38,448 bases of DNA, taken from the NCBI GenBank assembly GCA_937944855.1, contig CALFAY010000014.1:1-38448 (forward strand). Reading direction: 5' to 3'. A program made the translations under genes and the position numbers. This document shows, one piece after another, positions 9,482 through 16,946 of the stretch (its first letter is position 1; every line of letters begins with the position of its first letter). Under the pieces are notes generated by a model that saw only the letters and a program-made list of their open reading frames with translations, was not told the DNA's origin and ran no database searches. Source of the DNA: an uncultured Planctomycetota bacterium. GTDB taxonomy: Bacteria > Planctomycetota > Planctomycetia > Gemmatales > HRBIN36.

Positions 9482-9611
9482 GACATTCCTCCTGGAGTGC
9501 GCTGAAGAAGGATAAAGCTCAGCTGCCGTACGGTCACGGAGTGTTGTCAAGCTTGAGCTATACACAACTTCGTCAAACCGTCGTTTGCTTCCAAAGCGAG
9601 TATTTTCGACC

Positions 9612-9645
9612 AAAAAAATGCGACTGCCAGACCCATCTCTGGCAG
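9612..9645 (-). terminator. Intrinsic terminator of a short minus-strand unit
   Basis: An 8-bp perfect stem (CTGCCAGA 9624-9631, TCTGGCAG 9638-9645) with a 6-base loop, followed on the minus strand by TCGCA and seven T residues (9618-9612). It sits 68 bases after the stop of the 24-codon ORF at 9713-9787. Confidence 0.8.
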
Positions 9646-9712
9646 CCGCGCGCCGGGCCTTGCCGCGATCCCACAACTTGCTGGCCTTTCAGGCGGATGG
9701 TCGCCTGGTCGG

Positions 9713-9787
9713 TTACCCGACAGCCCGGCCTGTGGTTATCCCCGCTGTTCCTGGGGTGTTTGGGCAGGAAGTCAAAATGGCTTTCAT
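9713..9787 (-). CDS. Possible 24-residue peptide gene or short RNA gene
   Basis: On the minus strand AAGGAGGTGG (9800-9791), close to a perfect match to the 16S tail, lies just before ATG 9787. The frame reads MKAILTSCPNTPG... for 24 codons to TAA at 9715-9713 and is followed by a clear intrinsic terminator (9612-9645). Ribosome site, short frame and terminator together suggest a real transcription unit. The peptide has one Cys, several Thr/Gly and no clear membrane segment; I recognise no family. It may instead be a leader peptide, a small RNA or the remnant of a longer gene. No clear promoter was found upstream. Confidence 0.4.
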   Translation of the reverse strand: MKAILTSCPNTPGTAGITTGRAVG

Positions 9788-9991
9788 GAGCCACCTCCTT
9801 CCTAAAGTGCCTACTTTTTGTGAAGGAAGATTCGTCAGTCTGGCCCGTCCGCGACGTCCGTCCCACAAGAAGCGGCACCTCAGTTGTCTATTCGCTTCAG
9901 CAGGGCTGATATATTGGACGAATCTAAGAAACCTCGCTCTGCCGGAGCTGCGGCGGATCGCCGCATACCTATCAACTGCCAAAAAGCTCAT

Positions 9992-10324
9992 TCACGGCCG
10001 GGCCACCTGCGAGACTTTTTTTGGCCGCTCTGACTTCGGAGTCATCCACGTCCTCAATCCAAATACTACTAGAGTATGGGCTGCATGAACCGTCAGTCTC
10101 GCATGGCGGGGGAGTATCTTGTAGGAGCGCCGTTCCCTGCCGTGCGCATTGCCTTCGTGGGTGCGAAGGGAAGCGACACCGTCCACTATGGAGGAAAGAA
10201 CCGGCAGCACACTCTTTATCGCTGGATCGGTAACCAGCTTAGCGTGCATCTCAATCGCCCGCTGCGCGGTGGACGAGGAGTCGGTTTCAAGGCATGAGCA
10301 CGAAATTCGCCCCCCCTTTGACAA
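9992..10324 (-). pseudogene. Decayed fragment of an abortive-infection C-terminal (Abi-C) domain gene
   Basis: The frame encodes 110 residues; from about residue 25 onward it follows the Abi-C pattern found at the end of several phage-defence proteins: VTDPAIKSVLPVLSSIVDG, then VASLRTHEGNAHGRER (family form is roughly 'SIVxGxxxLRNxxGxAHG'), then RHARLTVHAAHTLVVF (family form 'RHARLxVxxAxTxxxF'). The N-terminal two-thirds of such proteins is missing: upstream the frame turns into an unrelated low-quality stretch (MSKGGRISCSC), and the next gene's stop lies at 10335. There is no ribosome site before the first ATG. I infer a 5'-truncated or frameshifted relic. The family match is from memory of the pattern, not a search. 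Confidence 0.6.
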
Positions 10325-10334
10325 ATACGAATTC

Positions 10335-10763
10335 TTAGGCGGTTACACCAAGCCAATGCTTCCACACTACACCAATGAAACCTATCATGATCAGAAGCAA
10401 ATAGAATGCTGTACCGCTCATTTCCGCAACAACGTAAGGGAGCGATTTTGCCGAGACTACCGCCAGTTGCCATGTGTATTGCGCTCTGCCTAACGCGGTC
10501 GTCTCCCCAGGTTCAGGCGCCTTTGGGAGCGGGATCTCAGCTACGGTTACCCACCTGGAAACAACAAGGTAGCCCGAGAAAAGAGAGATCAAAGTTGCCG
10601 CGATAACTGCAAACCCTGCTGGAATTTCAGCCTGTACAAGTAGAAACCCGTTAAAGCTAACTGTCGAGGCCGTGAACCAAAACTGCTCGTCTCGCAGGTT
10701 GTTGTGTTTCTCCAATTCCAGTTTGCAATTTTCAATTTCAAGTAGTTTCTTATCTGGGGCCAT
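10335..10763 (-). CDS. Small integral membrane protein, unknown family
   Basis: A 142-residue protein: a charged N-terminal helix (about 3-25, LLEIENCKLELEKHNNLR), two hydrophobic segments (about 29-47 and 49-71), a polar loop (about 78-110) and a last transmembrane helix (about 116-138) ending in a short tail. ATG 10763 is preferred because GGGAG lies seven bases before it; a GTG at 10832 in the same frame would add 23 residues without a better site. Base composition is clearly less GC-rich than neighbouring genes, and the Abi-C relic lies just downstream on the same strand, so both may come from one acquired islet. Function unknown. Confidence 0.65.
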   Translation of the reverse strand: MAPDKKLLEIENCKLELEKHNNLRDEQFWFTASTVSFNGFLLVQAEIPAGFAVIAATLISLFSGYLVVSRWVTVAEIPLPKAPEPGETTALGRAQYTWQLAVVSAKSLPYVVAEMSGTAFYLLLIMIGFIGVVWKHWLGVTA

Positions 10764-10841
10764 ATCTTGACTCCCGCAACCTACATTTGTGTGAGTTTGA
10801 CTAATAGAGCTATTCCGTTTAGTAATTGTCACTTCTGCCGT

Positions 10842-12209
10842 CTAGCGTGCTTTCCCCTCCTTAGAGGCTTCGGTTTCCGTGTTCAGCCAGGCTTGCAATT
10901 CCCGTTCGAGTTGTTGCAGGACCTGTGGATGAGCACCATGAACCGAGCGTCGCTCGGCGGGGTCATTCATGACATCAAATAACTCAGGGCGGTTGTTGCC
11001 GATGCGCACCAGCTTCAGATTGCCGCGCATGGCCGCTAATTGATGGTAGCCTTCGGAACGCCACTCCCAAAACAGCGTCCGCTCGGGGGCCGGAGCCAGT
11101 CCCATCCAGCAGGGCAGCAGGTTGACGCCGTCCACGTTCCAGGCCGGGTCGGGCTTTCCTCCCGCTGCGGCCAGGAGCGTCGGGAACACGTCGGTCATGT
11201 GGACGATCTCATCGGAAACCTTTCCGGCGGGGACGCGTCCCGGCCAGCGGACCACGCCGGGCACCCGGATGCCGCCTTCCCAGAGATTGCGTTTATGTCC
11301 GCGAAACGGCCCATTGCTGTCATGAAACCAGGCCGCTCCCTGGTTGCCCGCTTCGAAGGTCGCGCCGTGGTCGCTGGTAAAGATCACGATGGTATTGTCG
11401 GCGAGTTGCAAATCATCTAAGGCTTTTAAGAGACGACCTGCTTCGCGATCCAGACAACTAATCATGGCGGCATAGGTGGCATTAAAGGGCCGGGTCGGAT
11501 CGCGTTCCGGGAATTTGCCGCGAAACAAGGCCACGTCTTCTTGCGGTGCTTCGATGTATAAATGCGGGATGATATGAGCCAAATACAGGAAGAACGGCCG
11601 ATCCCGATTCCGGGTCACGAAGTCGATGGCGCGGTCGGTCAGCAGCGTGGCGGCGTAACCGGAAACCGGCTTCATCTGCCGACCGTCCCACAGTTGCTTC
11701 GGAAAATGTTCCCAGGCATGGCGGGCATTGGTGTAGCCGAAGAACTCGTCGAAACCCTGATCCATCGGGTGGACGTAATCCGTCTCGCCTGGACGGGGCC
11801 TTCCGTGATGCCATTTGCCGATCAGTGCGGTGGTGTAGCCCAGCGGTTTGAGTGCCTCGGCGATGGTGACTTCACTGCGAGGCAAATCGTCGTTGTTGGC
11901 CGTGACGCCGCAGTGGATCGTGTACTTGCCGGTAAGCAGAGCGGCCCGGCTGGGGGCGCAGACGACAGCGGCGGTGTACCAGCGACGAAAGACCGTGCCT
12001 TGCCGGGCCAGGCGGTCGAGGTGCGGCGTGGACCATTCGGTGCGGCCATTGAACCCGACGTCACCCCAGCCCAGATCGTCGGCGAAGATGAAGACCATGT
12101 TGGGCGGTCGCGCGTCGGCGGCCCATCCGACCGAGCATGCCCCGAAGAGCACACAGGCCAAGGCCGCCAGTTTGATCCCCAACCCGCTCAAATCGCGCTT
12201 TGCTCGCAT
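10842..12209 (-). CDS. Exported sulfatase (arylsulfatase type)
   Basis: A 455-residue sulfatase. A signal peptide spans about residues 1-31 (LAALACVLFGACSVGWAA). The N-terminal metal site is FIFADDLGWGD (D44, D45) and the active-site motif is C84-A-P-S-R (VCAPSRAALLTGKY), where Cys is converted to formylglycine. Further family landmarks are GKWHHG, IVIFTSDHGATFEAG and GGIRVPGVVRWPG. It should hydrolyse sulfate esters, probably on polysaccharides, in the periplasm or outside. No sulfatase-maturing enzyme is encoded in this window. Start ATG 12209 has AGGA about nine bases upstream. It is divergent from the sialidase with 162 bases between starts, which suggests shared control of glycan degradation. 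Exact substrate unknown. Confidence 0.93.
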   Translation of the reverse strand: MRAKRDLSGLGIKLAALACVLFGACSVGWAADARPPNMVFIFADDLGWGDVGFNGRTEWSTPHLDRLARQGTVFRRWYTAAVVCAPSRAALLTGKYTIHCGVTANNDDLPRSEVTIAEALKPLGYTTALIGKWHHGRPRPGETDYVHPMDQGFDEFFGYTNARHAWEHFPKQLWDGRQMKPVSGYAATLLTDRAIDFVTRNRDRPFFLYLAHIIPHLYIEAPQEDVALFRGKFPERDPTRPFNATYAAMISCLDREAGRLLKALDDLQLADNTIVIFTSDHGATFEAGNQGAAWFHDSNGPFRGHKRNLWEGGIRVPGVVRWPGRVPAGKVSDEIVHMTDVFPTLLAAAGGKPDPAWNVDGVNLLPCWMGLAPAPERTLFWEWRSEGYHQLAAMRGNLKLVRIGNNRPELFDVMNDPAERRSVHGAHPQVLQQLERELQAWLNTETEASKEGKAR

Positions 12210-12371
12210 GGCTCGTTTTCCTGTTTCCTTGCTTGAAGCTCGAAGGGAATCGCGTAAACTCCCGCCTGGAATGCAGACGGAGCCTCGACCCCGCCGAATG
12301 TACACGAACTGAAGCGGGGGCGGAAGAATCCTTCGAGAATCTGTGCATCATTCCAAATCGTGGGGAGGAAC

Positions 12372-13445
12372 ATGATCGCTGTCAACCTGCTGCTTGCCGC
12401 CTTCTCTGCGATGCCCGTCGAGGAGCAAGTCGTCTTCCGCTCGGGCGCCTCGGGGTATCACACCTTCCGCATCCCCAGTGTGCTCGTGACGCCGAAAGGC
12501 ACTTTGCTCGCCTTCGCCGAAGGCCGGAAAAACAGCGTGGACGATCACGGCGACATCGACCTGGTACTTCGTCGCAGCTTCGACGGCGGAAAAACCTGGC
12601 AACCTCTCCAGGTAGTTTGGGACGACGGACCGAATACCTGCGGCAATCCATGTGCCGTCGTGGACCGGACCACGGGCACGATCTGGCTGTTGATGACGCA
12701 CAACCTGGGCGGCGCTACCGAATCCCGCATCGAGGCCGGGACCGCCCAGGGCAGCCGCACCGTCTGGGTCGCTTCGAGCCGCGACGACGGCCAGACGTGG
12801 AGCAAGCCCCGGGAAATCACGGCTCAAGTCAAAAAAGCGGATTGGACCTGGTACGCCACGGGACCGGGTATCGGCATCCAGACTCGCCGCGGACGGCTGG
12901 TCATCCCCTGCGATCACAAGGCCCGTCCGGGTCGTCGGTTCTTCTCCCACGTCATTTACAGCGACGACCACGGGGAGACGTGGCACATCGGCGGCATCGT
13001 GGGTCCGCAGTGCAATGAGTGCCAGATCGCTGAACTGTCCGACGGACGACTGCTGCTCAACATCCGCTCCTATCGCGGTACGGGGCAACGGCTGATCGCC
13101 TTCAGCGAAGATGGCGGAAAGAGCTTTTCCGAGCCAGTCGAGGATGCGGTCCTCATCGAGCCGGTCTGTCAGGCCAGTCTGATCCGCTACGATCCGCTTC
13201 CCCGGTCGTTGCTGTTCAGCAATCCGGCCAGCACCAAGCGGGAAAAGATGACCGTGCGGCTGAGCATCGACGACGGTCGCACCTGGAACCATGCCCGGAT
13301 CCTGCACGACGGCCCGTCGGCCTATTCGTGTCTGGCGGTGCTGGCGGATGGCAGTATCGGGTGCCTGTTCGAGAAGGGTGAAAAATCGCCCTACGAAACG
13401 ATCACCTGGGCACGGTTTCCGCTGGAGTGGTTGCGCCAGCCGTGA
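12372..13445 (+). CDS. Exported sialidase/neuraminidase (BNR/Asp-box, GH33-like)
   Basis: A 357-residue six-bladed propeller enzyme. A short signal peptide (MIAVNLLLAAFSAM) precedes the F-R-I-P motif (HTFRIPSVL), whose Arg is part of the sialic-acid carboxylate-binding triad. Five Asp-boxes are visible: SFDGGKTW, SRDDGQTW, SDDHGETW, SEDGGKSF and SIDDGRTW. Late landmarks are SLIRYD and LFSNPAS. It should release terminal sialic acids, or a related sugar, outside the cytoplasm. Start ATG 12372 follows GGGGAGG closely (three-base gap), which is tight; GTG 12360 in frame has no ribosome site. The sequence matches bacterial exo-alpha-sialidase-like proteins, which in planctomycetes are often of unproven substrate. 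Confidence 0.9.
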   Translation: MIAVNLLLAAFSAMPVEEQVVFRSGASGYHTFRIPSVLVTPKGTLLAFAEGRKNSVDDHGDIDLVLRRSFDGGKTWQPLQVVWDDGPNTCGNPCAVVDRTTGTIWLLMTHNLGGATESRIEAGTAQGSRTVWVASSRDDGQTWSKPREITAQVKKADWTWYATGPGIGIQTRRGRLVIPCDHKARPGRRFFSHVIYSDDHGETWHIGGIVGPQCNECQIAELSDGRLLLNIRSYRGTGQRLIAFSEDGGKSFSEPVEDAVLIEPVCQASLIRYDPLPRSLLFSNPASTKREKMTVRLSIDDGRTWNHARILHDGPSAYSCLAVLADGSIGCLFEKGEKSPYETITWARFPLEWLRQP

Positions 13446-13471
13446 ACGCAATGGGCCGGCGCGGGTCTGCG

Positions 13472-14215
13472 TCACTCCCCTTGGGCGCGGCGGCGCATGG
13501 CGTCGCGGATGCGGGCAGCGGTTTCGTACTCTTCCTTGGCGACGGCCTCGGCGAGCTGTTCCCGCAGCGTGGCCCGAATCCCGTGCAGGGTCCGGATCTG
13601 CTGGTCGATCTTGCGCAGCTGCTGCACCATCGCGTCTTCTTCGAAGCGGTCTTCCAGGCCATGTTCCGCGAAGAAGGCCCGGATTTTTTCGAGGCCCTCG
13701 TAGATTTCCTCCAGGGCCAGTTCCGGGTCGTTGCGTTCGACGGCCAATGCGGCAGCCGCCTGGGTGCGGTGGAACAGGACGAAGCCGCGGTACTGCTCGT
13801 GGGAGAGGGTGTATTCTTCGCTGGGGGAGTGCTCGCGGATGAAGTCCATGAAGCGGAGGTTGTGGTCGGCATCGGCGATGGCGCGGTCGTAGTTGCGCAG
13901 GGCCAGCCAGCAGATACGTCGATGATAGAACTGGAGGAACTCGCGATCGGCCTCGCCGCATTGCTCCTCGCTCATGCGGAAGGTCCGTTCGCTCCGTCGA
14001 GCCTGGGCGGCCTGATGCTTCAAGTAGTCGAAGTAGGTGGGAAAGCCGTGCGGCCGGGTGCCGTCGGGTCGGCCGCTCAACTCCATCTGCAAAATGCCGA
14101 GATCAACCCGCATCTGAAGGACCTGTCGGCCATCAGCGGCATCCACCAGGCGGGCCTGGACGACCGACGCTTTGAATTCCCAACCGCGAAGGGCGTGGTC
14201 GATGTCCTGGCCCAT
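13472..14215 (-). CDS. UVR-motif protein
   Basis: A 247-residue soluble protein, strongly helical and rich in Arg, Glu and Gln. The C-terminus is a UvrB/UvrC-type motif (LREQLAEAVAKEEYETAARIRDAMRR, positions about 213-240; key residues L, A, E-E-Y-E-x-A-A-x-I-R-D). In UvrB and UvrC this hairpin mediates mutual contact; in stand-alone proteins it is a protein-protein interaction module. The N-terminal region (about 1-75, GWEFKASVVQARLVDA) is a planctomycete-type domain I cannot name. ATG 14215 is supported by GAGGAG with seven-base spacing. No repair genes are next to it, so a role in nucleotide excision repair is not implied. Confidence 0.85.
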   Translation of the reverse strand: MGQDIDHALRGWEFKASVVQARLVDAADGRQVLQMRVDLGILQMELSGRPDGTRPHGFPTYFDYLKHQAAQARRSERTFRMSEEQCGEADREFLQFYHRRICWLALRNYDRAIADADHNLRFMDFIREHSPSEEYTLSHEQYRGFVLFHRTQAAAALAVERNDPELALEEIYEGLEKIRAFFAEHGLEDRFEEDAMVQQLRKIDQQIRTLHGIRATLREQLAEAVAKEEYETAARIRDAMRRRAQGE

Positions 14216-14410
14216 GAGAATTCTCCTCTCTTCCGTGTCGGCAGGCGGAGAGCCGATCATACCCGGGCAGAGTAATCTGAAACAAGCCCGTTCGGATTGT
14301 CAGCCTGCTATTCTTCCTTATCCTACGCAGCTTGAACCGAGAAGCGTTCACGATCCCGGAAAGTCGTCAATGCGTGTTCAGGTCGGCCGGAGCAGGTGGT
14401 GCTGAAGCCG

Positions 14411-15334
14411 TCAGAAGTCGGAACGGATGCCCAGGCCGGACACATTGAGCCGCGCCGGTTCGGTTTCTGCTTGCCCTCCAGCGTTGGGCGTGGGGGGGCC
14501 GGGCGGCGGCGGTGGCGGGGGCGTCGTGCCGTTTGCCGGAACCAGGGACTCGATCGGTGGGAGTTCGCCGGGACGACACCACTCGCTGGGGGCGGTGTTG
14601 GAGGTCATCTGCATGGGCGAGGGTCCTGGACTCCAGAAAGGCAAAGTTTCGTTCCAGATGGCCGGGCGATCCACGCGCACCACTGGGGGCCGTTCTTCGC
14701 CGTCGCTGCCCAACAGCGGCAGACCAAGCGGTGCTCCGGCGAATTCGGTGTTGTCGCGGATCGTGCCCCGCATAATCGGCCCGATGCCGAGGAACCAGGT
14801 GTCCTTAGCTGTGCTAGTCGAAGTCACCACGCCGGATTGGAACACGGGCAGTCCCGTGATCCGGTTGTAAGCGAAAACCGCCACCTTGGCGACCCCTTTC
14901 TGATCTGTCTTTTTGGCGATGGGGATCTCGGGGATGAACGACGGCTGGCCGGGCACGATGGTCGGCACGTTCATTTGCGGCACGCCGATCAGCAACGAAT
15001 GGCGGTCCGTGCCTACCGCTCCGGATCGTGCTTCGACAACGTAGGTCGCTTTGGAGCGATCTTCTTGCAAAATGCAGCCACATGCCAACAGATGCTGCCG
15101 CAGCGAACTGATGAGGTAGCCGCGGTCGATGGTGTTATCGAGATACTGATAGTCGAAATAGACTGGCTTGCCCGCCAGGCAGCGGAAATCGAGCTGCGAG
15201 ACGGCCTGATCGACGGCTTGCGAGACCAACAGTTGTTCCGTGGCGGTGCGCTGGGTGTCGGTGACGCGAGTGGTTCCGCAACCGCACACCAGAGAGATCA
15301 GGCAAACTGCATAAACAACCTTCCCGGATTGCAT
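14411..15334 (-). CDS. DUF6655-like lipoprotein
   Basis: A 307-residue protein with a lipoprotein signal (VVYAVCLISLVCGC, acylated Cys19 or so) and the sequence GTTRVTDTQRTATEQLL right after it, which fits the DUF6655 family of planctomycetes. A folded domain runs to about residue 190 (YLISSLRQHLLACGC, YVVEARSGAVGTDRHSLLIG, VAVFAYNRITGLPVF). The C-terminal quarter is low-complexity, with a run of seven prolines and many Thr/Gly residues, and is probably disordered. The architecture recalls outer-membrane-anchored assembly factors, but no function is established. The family name is from recall. The start has only a weak ribosome site. TTGACC at about 15410 upstream on the minus strand may be part of a promoter, but its -10 is poor. 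Confidence 0.82.
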   Translation of the reverse strand: MQSGKVVYAVCLISLVCGCGTTRVTDTQRTATEQLLVSQAVDQAVSQLDFRCLAGKPVYFDYQYLDNTIDRGYLISSLRQHLLACGCILQEDRSKATYVVEARSGAVGTDRHSLLIGVPQMNVPTIVPGQPSFIPEIPIAKKTDQKGVAKVAVFAYNRITGLPVFQSGVVTSTSTAKDTWFLGIGPIMRGTIRDNTEFAGAPLGLPLLGSDGEERPPVVRVDRPAIWNETLPFWSPGPSPMQMTSNTAPSEWCRPGELPPIESLVPANGTTPPPPPPPGPPTPNAGGQAETEPARLNVSGLGIRSDF

Positions 15335-15489
15335 ACCTGGGCCGGTCCCTCAAAACGGCAGTGTTTCGCTGGCGAGAGCCTAGCTTCATGTCAGAGAAGC
15401 ACTTTCGGGTCAAGGTCAAGATGCGGCCAAGCGGGGACGTTCCGGGAAGATCAGCAGGTTTCGCGGCTTGTGGGAATCGCTCGGGGCCG

Positions 15490-16047
15490 TCATGGACAGA
15501 CCACCTGAACGCCAGGCGGTGGTTCAGCCAGAAGGAGCTTGACGGCCCGTTCCAGGTCGCCGTTGACCAGGTCGGCGACGCGGAGTTTGCCCGAGCGGTC
15601 GATCAGGTAGTAGTCCGGGTAGGAGTCCACCAGGAAGGCCCGCACGGTCTTGCCATCGACGTCAGCGGCGACGGGCCAGTCGATGTTCTGCTCGGCGACA
15701 AACTCGGCCATCTTGTCCGCCTGACGGGCGGTATGGATGCCGATGATTACCAGTCCGTCGTCGCGGTGCTTGTGGTACAGTTCCTTGAGCTTCGGGACGG
15801 CAGCCCGGCACGGCGGACACCATACGCCCCAGAAATCGAGGACCACGACTTTGCCCTTGAGGTCGTCCCAGCGGAGCGGCTTGCCGTCGGTGTTGTGCCA
15901 ATCGGTCGCCTCGAGTGCAGGCGGGGCTTTGTTCTCCAGGGCGTTCTTTTGCTGGCGAAGGGAGCCGCTGCCTTCGCGGAGGAAGTCATCGGCAAATACT
16001 CCGCAGGTCGCTGCCGCCGCCAACGCTGCGGTCCAGATCAGCCGCAT
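15490..16047 (-). CDS. Exported thioredoxin-like (TlpA/ResA-type) oxidoreductase
   Basis: A 185-residue protein with a signal peptide (about 1-19, WTAALAAAATCGVFA) and a TlpA-like fold. The active site is W-C77-P-P-C80 within VVVLDFWGVWCPPCRAAVP, followed by the cis-Pro region DSYPDYYLIDRSGKLR. CPPC with an AhpC-TSA/redoxin fold is typical of periplasmic thiol-disulfide reductants. It could reduce disulfides in exported proteins. Start ATG 16047 has GAGGAG with six-base spacing. Several cysteine-rich exported proteins are encoded in the same window, but nothing links them directly. Confidence 0.92.
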   Translation of the reverse strand: MRLIWTAALAAAATCGVFADDFLREGSGSLRQQKNALENKAPPALEATDWHNTDGKPLRWDDLKGKVVVLDFWGVWCPPCRAAVPKLKELYHKHRDDGLVIIGIHTARQADKMAEFVAEQNIDWPVAADVDGKTVRAFLVDSYPDYYLIDRSGKLRVADLVNGDLERAVKLLLAEPPPGVQVVCP

Positions 16048-16201
16048 GGGAATCTCCTCGAAATGGGCCGAACCTCAAAACCTGAGCCTAGCCGATCCGC
16101 ACGGGCGCAACAAGGGCCTTGGTGCCCATTGGCTTGGTTGGGCATACAAATCCGTTACGGACACCTGATCGGGAATCGACCTGGAGGCCAAGGAGCCGCT
16201 C

Positions 16202-16927
16202 ATGTGCTTGCTCGCCATTCTGTCTCGGGTGGCGGTGGATTCTCCATTGATCGTGGCGGCCAACCGGGAAGAAGAGTACGAACGGGGTGGGACGCCGCCG
16301 CAGCTGGTCGAGGGATCAGTGCGGGCTGTAGCGGGTCTCGACCCCCGGGCTGGCGGCACATGGTTCGGCGTCAACGAGGCGGGTCTGGTCGTGGCCGTGG
16401 TCAACCGTCCGGATCGCCCCGAGACCTCGCCCCAACGCAGCCGGGGTCGGCTCGCCCGGGACGTGCTGACCTGCCGCACCGCTGCCGAGGCCGTCCGTCA
16501 CGCTGTCGAGGAATTACAAAAAGTCCGTTACGCGGCCTGCTTCCTGGTGGCGGCAGATTTGTCAAACGTCTTCGTCATTCAGCACGGCGCGTGGGTCCAG
16601 GTCTTCCCGCTGCCGATCGGCATCCACGTCGTGACCCGGCAAGGAATCAACGCGACTTCGGACCCTCGGGCCGCCCGGGCCTTGGCATGGCTGGAAAGTC
16701 GGCGGCTGGCGACGGCGCGAATGTGGCTGGACCTGGCGCAGGAGATGTGCGGCGACCCCGGCACAGCGGAGCAGCCGGGCATCTGCTGGCGGGGCGAACG
16801 GGCGGGAACGGTCAGCAGCACTCTGCTGGCGCTGCGCCAGCCTGTGGACACCTCGACCTTGCTGCACGCCCAAGGTCCGCCTGATCGCACCCCCTACCGG
16901 GATTTTTCGCACTTGCTCCGCTTCTGA
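16202..16927 (+). CDS. NRDE/TANGO2-family protein
   Basis: A 241-residue protein of the NRDE (transport and Golgi organization 2) family. It begins MCLLAI, with the conserved Cys2 that is thought to act as an N-terminal nucleophile in this Ntn-hydrolase-like fold. The signature is ANREEEYERGG, where family members usually have NRDE; here the Asp is Glu. GGTWFGVNEAGLVVAVVNR follows, then a C-terminal SSTLLAL segment. The activity is not settled; human TANGO2 has been linked to lipid or haem handling. AAGGAG lies six bases before the ATG. The next gene begins 19 bases after the stop on the same strand, so the pair is probably an operon. Confidence 0.9.
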   Translation: MCLLAILSRVAVDSPLIVAANREEEYERGGTPPQLVEGSVRAVAGLDPRAGGTWFGVNEAGLVVAVVNRPDRPETSPQRSRGRLARDVLTCRTAAEAVRHAVEELQKVRYAACFLVAADLSNVFVIQHGAWVQVFPLPIGIHVVTRQGINATSDPRAARALAWLESRRLATARMWLDLAQEMCGDPGTAEQPGICWRGERAGTVSSTLLALRQPVDTSTLLHAQGPPDRTPYRDFSHLLRF

Positions 16928-16946
16928 TGCTGTCGCCGAGGCTTCG

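Noticed and set aside
12348..13961. A 537-codon open frame antisense to the sialidase
   Set aside because: It is the shadow of a GC-rich gene: it overlaps five Asp-boxes on the other strand, is Arg/Pro-rich and shows no domain or ribosome site.
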